Below, piece by piece: positions 17,465-26,101 of a stretch of DNA of 64,000 nucleotides. The notes under the pieces are model-generated. The model was not told the DNA's origin. It did not search any database and worked only from the letters and a program-made list of their open reading frames with translations. The DNA is from Ignavibacteria bacterium (GTDB lineage: Bacteria; Bacteroidota; Ignavibacteria; Kapaibacteriales; Kapaibacteriaceae). Location: assembly GCA_016707005.1 (NCBI GenBank), contig JADJIQ010000001.1:652836-716835 (forward strand). The letters run 5' to 3'. A program made the translations under genes and the position numbers. Within the stretch, counting starts at the first letter, position 1. Each line of letters begins with the position of its first letter.

Positions 17465-17988
17465 CCTTGGAGCCCCTTACTCGGGAGCATGCTGAGGAGA
17501 TGTTTGATGTATTGGCAGATCCGGCGATCTATGAGTATGAGAACGAGCCGCCGCTATCGGTAGAGTGGCTGCGATCGAGATATGCGGGGTTGGAGTCGCG
17601 CTGGTCCCCGGATGGCGTGCAACAGTGGCTGAACTGGGCGGTCCGACTCCCCACACACGAATGTATCGGCTTTGTCCAAGCAACGGTCCACCCCGATCGC
17701 TCTGCCTCCCTTGCTTATGTCTTCTCCTCCACCCACTGGGGTAGGGGGCTTGCCACACTCGCCGTACAGGAAATGCTCTCGGAACTGCATGGTCGGTTCT
17801 TTGTGGAGTCGTTCCGGGCCGTGCTCAAAGAAGATAACCGACGCTCCTACCGACTCCTCGAACGCTGCGGTTTTCACCTGGCTCCGGCCGCAGAACACGA
17901 TGCCCAGGGGATTCCGGGGGATGAGGTGCTGATGGTTAGAAATGACACTAAACGGCATGACACAGGTCCCTCGCTACGCTCGGGATGA
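17437..17988 (+). CDS. GNAT acetyltransferase (RimJ/RimL type) ending in a palindromic repeat
   Basis: 183 residues. The start TLEPLTREHAEEMFDVLADP and the block LAYVFSSTHWGRGLATLAVQ followed by LKEDNRRSYRLLERCGFHLA are typical of RimJ/RimL-like GNATs, which acetylate N-termini or small molecules. The last ~13 residues (TKRHDTGPSLRSG) are not family sequence: they translate a P2 palindrome, and the TGA stop is the GGGATGAC end of that element. The original C-terminus was therefore replaced or extended by the repeat. The first nine codons lie in the 48-base direct repeat. Confidence 0.85.
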   Translation: MQVVTNETLTLEPLTREHAEEMFDVLADPAIYEYENEPPLSVEWLRSRYAGLESRWSPDGVQQWLNWAVRLPTHECIGFVQATVHPDRSASLAYVFSSTHWGRGLATLAVQEMLSELHGRFFVESFRAVLKEDNRRSYRLLERCGFHLAPAAEHDAQGIPGDEVLMVRNDTKRHDTGPSLRSG

Positions 17989-18042
17989 CGCTGGTCCCTC
18001 GCTTCGCTCGGGATGACGCTGTGCATACCATCTCTCCTATGT

Positions 18043-18081
18043 AGAAAGGCGAGCACCATCATGGATGGTGCTCGCCTTTCT
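18043..18081. repeat. Perfect 18-bp hairpin, copy 2
   Basis: AGAAAGGCGAGCACCATC, loop ATG, and its exact reverse complement, followed by TTTTAC. It differs from copy 1 only near the base of the stem, where both arms changed together (AAAGGCG for AAACGCG), so base pairing has been conserved. Confidence 0.75.
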
Positions 18082-18327
18082 TTTTACAGAAATAGTGCGA
18101 TGCCAGCGTCATCCCGAGGAGCGAAGCGACGAGGGATCTCTACACATTGACCAACAACGATGCCAGCGTCATCCCGAGGAGCGAAGCGACGAGGGATCTC
18201 TACACATTGACCAACAACGATGCCAGCGTCATCCCGAGGAGCGGAGCGACGAGGGATCTCGGTGTATGAATGCCACAGGTCCCTCGCTTCGCTCGGGATG
18301 ACGCTGCGCATACCGTCTCTCCTATGT

Positions 18328-18366
18328 AGAAAGGCGAGCACCATCATGGATGGTGCTCGCCTTTCT
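18328..18366. repeat. Perfect 18-bp hairpin, copy 3
   Basis: Same stem and loop as the copy at 18043-18081, followed by TTCTGTTAAAA. It lies 285 bases away with the surrounding P2 sequence also duplicated, which points to duplication of a larger unit. Confidence 0.75.
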
Positions 18367-18530
18367 TTCTGTTAAAATGGTGCAATGCCAGCGTCATCCC
18401 GAGGAGCGTAGCGACGAGGATCTCGGTGTATGAATGATGAACGTGCCACTTCGCCACTTCGCCACTTCGCCACTTCGCCTTGTCGCCTTGTGCCATGTGC
18501 CTCGACTCCGCTCGGCATGACGTAATGACC

Positions 18531-19442
18531 CTACTGCACTAACACGAGCTTGCTGGTGTGTGTAACGGTGTTAACCATCAAGACCGGACCCGTCACGATG
18601 TGGTTCAACGCCAGTGTTCCGTTTGCTGTTGTTGTGGTTGAGGCTACGTGCCTGCCCATGAGGTCGTAAACAGATACAGCCGCGTTGCTCCAGTCGCCTG
18701 ACGCATCAGTGAGATCATCCACATCTGTTGTTGTAACGGGTTCAAAGTGAATGTGGGTTCCACGTACGGGTACACCACGCATGGCGGGGAAGGTCACAGT
18801 CCGGGTGGTATCGGTCCGGAGATCAGTTGGGTCGCCATGAAGCCATACTTTTTGATACATCACGGTGAACTCAGCACTTACCAAGGAGATGCCGGCAAAG
18901 GGTTGAGCCTCGGGGTTGCTGATGGTGCGTGTGTTCTCCGAGCTTGGACCATACAGGATATCAAAAGCCCCGTCTGCAAAGTGATATTGGAGTTCGAAAC
19001 AGACAAAGTTTGGAGCGCCGAGTCGGGCGATGGATACGGAATCGAAGCGGACGCGGATCATGGGGTCGGAGACCGACTCAACAAACTGATATCCGACCGA
19101 CGCACCGGGTAAGGTACTGTCGAGCTCAGTAAACACTCCATCGGCCAACGCAAGCAACGATGGCGTATTGATCAAGAAGGAACCATTACCCGATACATAG
19201 AGCTGCACGGTATCTGATTGTGCAAACTCAAGTCCAAACATGGGCATGGGGCGTTGTGGTGCGGGTAGGGGAAGCAACGTGCCATACCCCCATGGAATAT
19301 TCTGCAACTGTGTGCCGCTAATGGGTAGCCACGGTACGTCGTGGCTTGTCCCGGAAATGGTTGCTTGATACGGGGTCTGTTCTGAACGAACACTGGTACT
19401 GAGAACTACAACGAGCACAACGAGAAACACAAAACGCAACAT
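18531..19442 (-). CDS. Secreted protein with probable T9SS C-terminal domain
   Basis: 303 residues from ATG 19442, preceded by GGAG six bases upstream; a longer frame to 19493 lacks such a site. The signal peptide is MLRFVFLVVLVVVLSTSVRS. The middle is beta-rich with no named family (FELQYHFADGAFDILYGPSS is typical of surface beta-sandwich proteins). The C-terminus (~240-303) has the pattern VSVYDLMGRHVAST, ALNHIVTGPVLMVNT and a final SKLVLVQ strand, as in T9SS sorting domains. It is probably exported to the cell surface. Confidence 0.75.
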   Translation of the reverse strand: MLRFVFLVVLVVVLSTSVRSEQTPYQATISGTSHDVPWLPISGTQLQNIPWGYGTLLPLPAPQRPMPMFGLEFAQSDTVQLYVSGNGSFLINTPSLLALADGVFTELDSTLPGASVGYQFVESVSDPMIRVRFDSVSIARLGAPNFVCFELQYHFADGAFDILYGPSSENTRTISNPEAQPFAGISLVSAEFTVMYQKVWLHGDPTDLRTDTTRTVTFPAMRGVPVRGTHIHFEPVTTTDVDDLTDASGDWSNAAVSVYDLMGRHVASTTTTANGTLALNHIVTGPVLMVNTVTHTSKLVLVQ

Positions 19443-19523
19443 GACGATCTCCGCAGTGGTGATTGGGGATAGTTTGTACGGTGTGGGGGACACCGCGCGT
19501 TGCGTAGGAGTTACAAAGGCGCT

Positions 19524-19605
19524 GGGCGAAGAGGCGAAGGGGCGAAGGGGCGAAGAGGCGAAGGGGCGAAGAGGCGAAGGGGCGAAGAGGCGAAGAGGCG
19601 AAAAG
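19524..19605. repeat. 8-base GGCGAAGA/GGCGAAGG tandem repeat
   Basis: About ten units between two convergently spaced secreted-protein genes. The same satellite occurs at 8858-8880 and, in reverse orientation, at 44816-44935. A P2-like tail (CTCGCTCAGGATGACG) follows. Confidence 0.8.
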
Positions 19606-19625
19606 GCCTCGCTCAGGATGACGTT

Positions 19626-22600
19626 CTAATGCACGATCACGGGGATCCTGTCTGCACCATCAGATCTGTGTACAAGGACGATGTACCAACCGGGTGCGAG
19701 GGTTGAAACCGGTAGGGAAACGTGTGTTGCGCCGTTGCCGGTGAGGGTGTTGATGAGGCTGCCTTCGACGCCGTAGATGGAGATGTGCGTGATGCCGCGT
19801 TGGTCTTGAACTGTTGCCAACGACGATCGTTCAAGGGGCATGGGAGAGATGGTGCTTGAGAGGATCGTTTGGTCGGAATGGACATGCGTGGTGGCCGAGG
19901 TGTCTTCGAAGAAGACCTGGGACCAGCCGGTGTGGGGAAGGGTGACGGTGCGTGCGACGCCGCTTTGTTGGATGAGGCGGACGGAGATGGGGGTGTGTAA
20001 GAAGACAACGTCCGACATCGACCCGATAACAACGGGGGCAAAGGTGGCTACTCCATTGGCATCTGTTGTTGTGGTTGCAAGAAGTGTTCCGTCAGAACTC
20101 ACAACGTGGACGGTGTCTGCCTCTACCGGTTCTCCATCCTTGGTGGTCACCACTGCCGAGATGTTCTGCAACTGTGTGATAACGCTACCGAACCGTGCTG
20201 CGGTCTTGGTGATATCGATCAGACAGTCCGTACAACGTAGCTCGCCCAAGCCCCTTTGCACAAGATCAAATCCATCCGCACCATCTACAACAAGTCCGTA
20301 GAAGTTCACATTGTCGTTTAATGTATGATGTATCGTAACGGCATCTCCCCGCGCACCGAAGGACGAAATGAAATCAAACTGGTCTGTGCCCCATGCATCC
20401 GTGATTGTTAACGGGGCTCCACCGATCACAAGATTTCTGATGATCGTTACAGAGGAGCTGACAACAATGTATGAGAGGCCACTGAGGACGACGTTGTTCA
20501 GATACGTGATCGCGTTTGAATCAGCCGATGTTTCGAATGCAGGAGCAGTTGTATCGTCGGAGCGGATAACCACATCTGACAGGCTTAGCGCAGAGTCAGA
20601 TCCGATAAGCCCTGATGAAGGGGCTAGCTGAACCATACTTTTTGTTAGACGTTCAATGGTGGACGTCCCATTTGTGATCAGTACGTCACGATGATTTGTT
20701 GATGGCACCGGTGCACTGCCGGAAACAACAAGCGGTGTTAACACGCGCGTATGGAGTTGTGTTATCGCAAACGTTGTATCGTTGACAACGGTTGTAAGTA
20801 CGTCTGCCCCCGCTGAATCTTGCGGGATCGATCCATAGACGTGGATCTGTGCGGGACGGTCTGGTTGCGATGCAAAGCGGTGTGGTTCGTTGCCAACGAG
20901 GTATTCGGCCGGACCTGTGGTTGAGGCGCTATAGAAAGCCCCTTGATCAGGATCGGCAATTGTGTAGGGGACGCGGAAGGTGTTGCCGTCTTGGTTGACG
21001 ATGGTTGCATACTGCCGGGCAATGACTTTTCCCGAATCAAGAAGGACAGTGGGTAAACGAGGTGGAGCAACTTTGCGGACAAAGATCGACTGGCAGGTAT
21101 CGGGCACAGTACATACCAGAACACGCTGCCGCATGCTGAGTTGAGGCTGTACTGTTGCGAGCACAACCTGTGTCTTTTTTCTACCTGATCCGCACACTGC
21201 TACGATCTCATACTGATGTGTCGCATTGCGAGCTGAACCCGAGGAATTGACGACGTAAATGTTTCGCCTGCAAATTGTGTCGTCTTTTCGAGTTGAGCCA
21301 CTCTTGTAGGTCGTGCGAACACAGAAACGTTCTTGGCGCACCTCGATCGGCCCACCGCCTGATTCGATGGTCTTGGCATCAACTATGGTTGCATCGATGT
21401 AGGACGTGAGAGGTAGTGACAGATCAACAAGTTCCTTCACCTGCGGCTGTGGGCGCATTGCGTCATCAGTAGCAGGCTTGGTGGCCTTTACGTAAAGGGC
21501 CGCCTCGATCACATCAACCGTGCCATCCTTATTGAGGTCTGCGGCAGTATCACGTGAAGCAGTCAACAGAGCTTCTTCCCAATACGTGCCCGAGCCCCTT
21601 CCTTGCGGGGTAGTGTTGTTCCCATTGGAGCTCGTTATCACCCGTCCCCGCACGCCGGCCGTTTCCAGTGCAGGGATCACCTGTCCGCTATGGCATGATG
21701 TGATATCTACCGTAAGGTTCACACAATCAAGATCCTTGATCAACGATGCCCATTCTTCCCAGGTGAGAAGATCCGTCGTGTTTTTGTTGGGATCCTGTAA
21801 ACATAGTCCCTGCACCAGACCATGTCCGATGTATTTGATGTAGATCCGTGCACATTTCTTTTCTTTCAACGCTGCAAATGCCGCTTTTACATCTGCTGGT
21901 GTTGCTCCAAAGTCATTCTTTCCGCGCACCACCATGATGTTGCTGCTCGAAACCTTCGGACCAAGTGCACCGGAGTTCAACCGCTCGATCACCTTGGGCA
22001 GATCATGTTCAATGGTTGTTCCATCGTGTTCCTTTACCACACGCCCGGTGATGATCAGCACACAGTCTGTATCGTTCTGCGTTGCCACCATGGTAATGTT
22101 TGGTGCTGCAAAACAATTCGGAGGAATACCGAGCACGAGCTGAGGGTTGGGTGAACAGTCGGGACCAAGCAATGGTTCTTCACCGTCTACCGAAACAACA
22201 AAGTCGGTGTGATGTGTTGTTGTTGCTGTAGAAGCCCCTTGCTCAGCCGGGATCTGCACGACCATTGCCGGGTGACCCCACAGGTCCATTGGTGAACGGT
22301 CGACAAAAAACACATAACTCGGTGCAGCGAGTAATGACGTAGTGCCATCGCGCAACCCGATCGTTGTGCCTTCATTGTGGACGGAGTCAGGGGGCTCCTG
22401 TCTTCCCCTCACGTGATATGCCGAGAGCGTGTTCTTCTCCGGCAGATCATTGATCACGTCAACCTGAAGTCGAGCAACCGCCTGAGCAATGGAGATAAAG
22501 GCGGGCAGGGGAGAGAATGTTGTTGCGATGGTGTTATCGCTTGGATCTATCTCATCACCGAACACAATCTCAGCGCGTGTGATATAGCCCCCTGCAGCAG

Positions 22601-22895
22601 GTGGCGTATACATGATGTCCGTCCAGAGTGTTAATGAAGAGTCGGGCTTGAGATTCACCCCAGTCACCCAAGCGTCAAACACCGTGCTTGTACCACGTTG
22701 AATGGTGAACCGCACAAGGAACTGTGCTGCAATGAGCGCGTTGGTGTTGGCAACCTCGCATCCAAGGCGCATGGTTCGGCCGAGACGCGGCGCAGAACTA
22801 TAGACGATCTTCTTTGCAACGAGATCAGTCGCATAGACTGATGGAGATGCTACACAGAAGAGAAGAACCGCTGCTATAAGATGCATGCGAGTCAT
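19626..22895 (-). CDS. Secreted metacaspase-like (clan CD) protein with calcium loop and T9SS domain
   Basis: 1089 residues from ATG 22895, with GAGGAG five bases upstream. After the signal peptide (HLIAAVLLFCVASPSVYA) comes a beta domain resembling a CARDB fold (~25-130), then a caspase-like domain (~255-445): the catalytic His in KYIGHG (H358) and Cys in DITSCHSGQ (C401), the latter very close to the metacaspase DSCHSG motif. DLNKDGTVDVIE (453-464) matches an EF-hand/dockerin calcium loop. A long beta-rich part follows (~500-1010), including beta-helix-like repeats. The last ~75 residues (SPMPLERSS, HISIYGVEGSLINTL, STLAPGWYIVLVHR) form a T9SS sorting domain. The expected role is an extracellular Cys peptidase; its specificity is unknown. 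Confidence 0.8.
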   Translation of the reverse strand: MTRMHLIAAVLLFCVASPSVYATDLVAKKIVYSSAPRLGRTMRLGCEVANTNALIAAQFLVRFTIQRGTSTVFDAWVTGVNLKPDSSLTLWTDIMYTPPAAGGYITRAEIVFGDEIDPSDNTIATTFSPLPAFISIAQAVARLQVDVINDLPEKNTLSAYHVRGRQEPPDSVHNEGTTIGLRDGTTSLLAAPSYVFFVDRSPMDLWGHPAMVVQIPAEQGASTATTTHHTDFVVSVDGEEPLLGPDCSPNPQLVLGIPPNCFAAPNITMVATQNDTDCVLIITGRVVKEHDGTTIEHDLPKVIERLNSGALGPKVSSSNIMVVRGKNDFGATPADVKAAFAALKEKKCARIYIKYIGHGLVQGLCLQDPNKNTTDLLTWEEWASLIKDLDCVNLTVDITSCHSGQVIPALETAGVRGRVITSSNGNNTTPQGRGSGTYWEEALLTASRDTAADLNKDGTVDVIEAALYVKATKPATDDAMRPQPQVKELVDLSLPLTSYIDATIVDAKTIESGGGPIEVRQERFCVRTTYKSGSTRKDDTICRRNIYVVNSSGSARNATHQYEIVAVCGSGRKKTQVVLATVQPQLSMRQRVLVCTVPDTCQSIFVRKVAPPRLPTVLLDSGKVIARQYATIVNQDGNTFRVPYTIADPDQGAFYSASTTGPAEYLVGNEPHRFASQPDRPAQIHVYGSIPQDSAGADVLTTVVNDTTFAITQLHTRVLTPLVVSGSAPVPSTNHRDVLITNGTSTIERLTKSMVQLAPSSGLIGSDSALSLSDVVIRSDDTTAPAFETSADSNAITYLNNVVLSGLSYIVVSSSVTIIRNLVIGGAPLTITDAWGTDQFDFISSFGARGDAVTIHHTLNDNVNFYGLVVDGADGFDLVQRGLGELRCTDCLIDITKTAARFGSVITQLQNISAVVTTKDGEPVEADTVHVVSSDGTLLATTTTDANGVATFAPVVIGSMSDVVFLHTPISVRLIQQSGVARTVTLPHTGWSQVFFEDTSATTHVHSDQTILSSTISPMPLERSSLATVQDQRGITHISIYGVEGSLINTLTGNGATHVSLPVSTLAPGWYIVLVHRSDGADRIPVIVH

Positions 22896-23004
22896 ACCCA
22901 CTCCTCAAATTATCGACGTAACGAATCTACAACACCAAGCCCCCTTGAGATTAGGTTTCAAAAGTGTATGTTTGAACACATAAACATATCCATTGGAGTT
23001 TTCG

Positions 23005-23949
23005 ATGTCCGACAAAAAGATCATTGCCGTTGTAGGCGCAACAGGAGCACAAGGGGGCGGATTAGTCCGCGCCATTCTCGCAGATCCAAACGGTGGGTAT
23101 GCTGTGCGTGCTATCACGCGTGATGTGAATTCCGACAAGGCAAAGGCGCTTGCGGCACTGGGCGCAGAGGTTGTGGCTGCCGACGTGGATAGTCAAGACA
23201 GTCTTGCCGAAGCTCTCAAGGGGGCATATGGTGCGTTCTTTGTGACGTTCTTCTGGGACCATTTCTCGCCCGACAAAGAAAAGCAACACGCTCGCAACAT
23301 GGCCAACGCAGCAAAGGCAGCCGGTGTGCAGCATGTTATCTGGTCGTCGTTGGAAGACACCCGCAAGTGGATCCCACTCTCCGACGATCGCATGCCAACA
23401 CTGCAAGGCAACTACAAGGTACCGCACTTCGATGCAAAGGGTGAGGCCAATGCCTACTTCGCTGAAGCCGGCGTGCCAACAACCATCCTGAACACATCGT
23501 TCTATTGGGAGAACTTCATCTTCTTCGGTGCGGGTCCGGCTCGCGGCGAAGATGGATCGCTTGCTCTTACTATGCCCATGGCCGATAAAAAACTCCCTGG
23601 CATCGCCGTCAAGGACATCGGAAAGACTGCCTACAACATCTTCAAAGATCCATCATTCATCGGCAAGACCGTGAGCATCGCCGGTGAACATCTTACCGGT
23701 GAAGAGATGGCTAAGGGGCTTTCCACCGCGCTCGGTGAAAGCGTTGTCTACAACGCCGTGCCTGCTTCGGTCTTCCGCACATTTGGTTTCCCTGGCGCTG
23801 ATGACATGGGCAACATGTATCAGTTCAAGGCCGAATTCAACGACGCATATGTGGGCGCCCGCAACCTCGATGTTGTCCGCGCGATCAACCCGGAACTTCA
23901 GTCGTTTGCAGAGTGGCTGGAAGAAAACAAGACTCAAATTCCTATATGA
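23005..23949 (+). CDS. NmrA-like NAD(P)-binding protein
   Basis: 314 residues from ATG 23005, with GGAG seven bases upstream. The Rossmann start IIAVVGATGAQGGGLVRAIL has the NmrA-type GATGAQG loop, followed by VRAITRD, where the arginines suit NADP. The later FFVTFFWDHF, HVIWSSLEDTRKW and LPGIAVKDIGKTAYNIF blocks are typical of the NmrA/HSCARG group of atypical short-chain dehydrogenases. Members act as redox-sensing regulators or as reductases; the role here cannot be fixed. The stop is followed at once by an ATGACGTT satellite. Confidence 0.9.
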   Translation: MSDKKIIAVVGATGAQGGGLVRAILADPNGGYAVRAITRDVNSDKAKALAALGAEVVAADVDSQDSLAEALKGAYGAFFVTFFWDHFSPDKEKQHARNMANAAKAAGVQHVIWSSLEDTRKWIPLSDDRMPTLQGNYKVPHFDAKGEANAYFAEAGVPTTILNTSFYWENFIFFGAGPARGEDGSLALTMPMADKKLPGIAVKDIGKTAYNIFKDPSFIGKTVSIAGEHLTGEEMAKGLSTALGESVVYNAVPASVFRTFGFPGADDMGNMYQFKAEFNDAYVGARNLDVVRAINPELQSFAEWLEENKTQIPI

Positions 23950-24034
23950 CGTTATGACATTATGACGTTTATGACGGTATGACTTTATGACGTTACTACT
24001 AACGAGTACGTCATACCGTCATACCGTCATATCG
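23946..24034. repeat. ATGACGTT/ATGACGGT tandem repeat with inverted half
   Basis: Units read TATGACGTT on the left and GTCATACC on the right, so the two halves can pair. Related repeats lie at 3046-3076, 38260-38290 and 55441-55530. It fills the gap between the convergent NmrA and cyclase 2 genes. Confidence 0.75.
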
Positions 24035-26101
24035 TCATAAGGCTTCAGACAACCAATACGTCTGCATCAAACCCTTTCCTTTAACGTCAACTGTACCCCG
24101 GGGAACAACCGTATAGCTCCCCCTCTCTAGCGAAGCGTGAGAGAGGGGGCTGGGGGGTGAGTTCTTGTGTTCATTAAGCGCATTTGCAAGCGCCTCGGAG
24201 ATATGGATCTTTCCTGATTCGCTTGTGCTCTCCATCCGGCTCGCCACATTCACTGTATCGCCCCATACATCATACTGCATGCGCTGTGTGCCAAGAACTC
24301 CTGCCACCACCGGCCCGCAATGGATGCCGATGCGAAACATCACACGTTCTCCGGTGTGTGGCCACATGAACACGCTCGACATCATCGCCTGGGCGACATT
24401 CGCTATTCGCTGCTCGCTATTCGCTATTTGATTCGCTATTCGCTGCTCGCTATTCGCTATTTGATTCGCTATTCGCTGCTCGCTATTCGCTATTTGCTGT
24501 GCCTCGACTTCGCTCGGCATGACGTTCGGGATATCCGTTTGTTCACGGGCGAGGCGGGGCCTCGCCCCTACGGCGTCCGCTATATCAAATGCCACGGCCA
24601 TATACGAATCACCGATGGTCTTGATCTTCGTTACGTCGTGCTTGGCGCATATCCCATCGAACGATGAAAAGATGTTCTGTAGCAATTCGACAACAACGGT
24701 GGCATCGAGCTCACTTGAATGGGTTGTGAATCCGACTACATCGACGAACAGGACGGAGGCGTTCTCGAAGTGATCATTAACCACCTCGCCCCTTGCTACT
24801 CTGTCGGCAATGTGTTTTGGTAGGGTAGAATGAAGCACGGCCATGTGCTTGTCGGTTTCTTTGCGTTCAGCATCGATCTCGCGTTGTTTGGCTTGTATAG
24901 CGAGTTTCGTAGCAGTGTCCTTGCCGTTGATCTCTTCGGTGATGCGAGTGAACTCGTTGTTGTGTTCGATGTAGCCGGCAAAGTCGTTGCGTTTCTGTGC
25001 AAGGTCTCGCAATGCCTTGTGCACACTGGTAGTCAATGAGCGCAGTCCATGCTCGTGTGCTTCGCTTAGCGCAAGTTGCAGCGTGGCAGCAGCAGCGTCA
25101 AGGTTGCCGCTGCGCTCCAGCAGTGTTGCTCGGTTTACCGCGCGTTGGATGCGTGACCTAGGTTCGCCGGGGTGCAGCTCATTCATGGTTGTCAGGAGGT
25201 GTTGAGCCTCGCTGTCAGAGCCCATTTGCACGTATACGGACAAGATGTTGTCTGTGACGATTGTTACGTTGTTACGTTCTCCGAGCTCTTCATGGAGCGC
25301 CAGGGCACGGTGGTAGTGACTCAGTGCAGCGGGGTAGTCGCCTGTGTCGCTGTGCACAATACCGATGCAGCACATGACGAGCGCCATGCCGCTGCGGTTG
25401 CCGAGCTCTTCATGGAGGGCCAGAGCGCGGTGGTAGTGACTCAGCGCGGAGGGATTGTCCCCTATGTTGCCATACACGTTGCCGATGTTGGCGGTGACGC
25501 GGGCCACGTTTCCGCGATCGCCGAGTTCTTCATGGAGTTCCAGAGCGCGGTGGAGATAGGTCAGCGCGGTGGGGAAGTCGCCGGTATTCCAGTGTACAAT
25601 TCCGATGTTGCCCGTGGTGCTTGCGAAAAGACGGAGGTCGCCGAGCTCTTCAGAGAGTGCCAGAGCGCGATGGTAGTGACTCAGCGCTTCTGGGTAGTTT
25701 CCTGTGCGCCAGTGCAGGGTGCCGATGTTACCCGTAACGCCAGCCACACCCTTGCGATCGTCGAGCTCATGTAATATTGCCAGTGCGAGGTGGAAGTGGC
25801 TCAACGCCTCGGTGTAGTTGCCGATTCTGTTGTTCACGACGCCAATTCTGCTCGAGACAGCTGCTACGCCACCGCGATCGCCGAGCTCTTCATAGAGTGC
25901 CAGAGCGCTGTGGTAGTGACTCAGCGCTGCTGGACGGTCGCCTTGGATATACAGAGCCAAGCCACGCGAGTTGTTCGCCAATGCCTCTGCCTGCGGGGCT
26001 GAGATGGCGTCGAGCTCTACTGCATAAAGCAGCAATGCCTCGGCATCATTGATGCTGCTTGCGTGATTCACATCGACTTGGATCTCAGAGAAAGTTCTCA
26101 C
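24035..26101 (-). CDS. TPR-adenylate cyclase, paralog 2, with three in-frame repeat insertions
   Basis: 688 residues from GTG 26101, which overlaps the TGA of paralog 3 (GTGA) and has GGAGG just upstream, indicating coupled translation. Six or seven 40-residue TPRs span ~40-290, then a helical linker. The cyclase domain has D454 (LFVDVVGF), K494, D498, D611 (YDVWG), N618 and R622, so it should be active. Between the IGDSYMAVAF block and the MFRIGIHCGP strand it carries inserted repeat translations: a GC-rich palindrome (VGARPRLARE, ~511-520), a P3 element (VMPSEVEAQ, ~527-535) and the satellite IANSEQR x3 (~537-568). A P1 element (NSPPSPLSHASLERGS, ~647-662) sits before the VDVKGKG segment. 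Confidence 0.9.
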   Translation of the reverse strand: MRTFSEIQVDVNHASSINDAEALLLYAVELDAISAPQAEALANNSRGLALYIQGDRPAALSHYHSALALYEELGDRGGVAAVSSRIGVVNNRIGNYTEALSHFHLALAILHELDDRKGVAGVTGNIGTLHWRTGNYPEALSHYHRALALSEELGDLRLFASTTGNIGIVHWNTGDFPTALTYLHRALELHEELGDRGNVARVTANIGNVYGNIGDNPSALSHYHRALALHEELGNRSGMALVMCCIGIVHSDTGDYPAALSHYHRALALHEELGERNNVTIVTDNILSVYVQMGSDSEAQHLLTTMNELHPGEPRSRIQRAVNRATLLERSGNLDAAAATLQLALSEAHEHGLRSLTTSVHKALRDLAQKRNDFAGYIEHNNEFTRITEEINGKDTATKLAIQAKQREIDAERKETDKHMAVLHSTLPKHIADRVARGEVVNDHFENASVLFVDVVGFTTHSSELDATVVVELLQNIFSSFDGICAKHDVTKIKTIGDSYMAVAFDIADAVGARPRLAREQTDIPNVMPSEVEAQQIANSEQRIANQIANSEQRIANQIANSEQRIANVAQAMMSSVFMWPHTGERVMFRIGIHCGPVVAGVLGTQRMQYDVWGDTVNVASRMESTSESGKIHISEALANALNEHKNSPPSPLSHASLERGSYTVVPRGTVDVKGKGLMQTYWLSEAL

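Larger units (their letters stand above)
17967..18520. repeat. Repeat cluster: P2 palindromes, 60-base tandem, two hairpins, 8-base satellite
   Basis: This 540-base gap has no gene. From left: P2 copies with GGTCCCTCGCT..GGGATGACGCT; hairpin 18043-18081; a 60-base unit starting GATGCCAGCGTCATCCCGAG repeated at 18099, 18159 and partly at 18219, nearly without change; another P2; hairpin 18328-18366; a further P2; a CGCCACTT satellite (18446-18480); and a P3 copy near 18495-18520. Reading frames found here are only translations of these repeats. Confidence 0.85.

Noticed and set aside
18065..18347. Frames on both strands in the repeat cluster, with peptides such as RHPEERSDEGS repeated
   Set aside because: They are translations of the 60-base tandem and P2; no start signals and no homology pattern.
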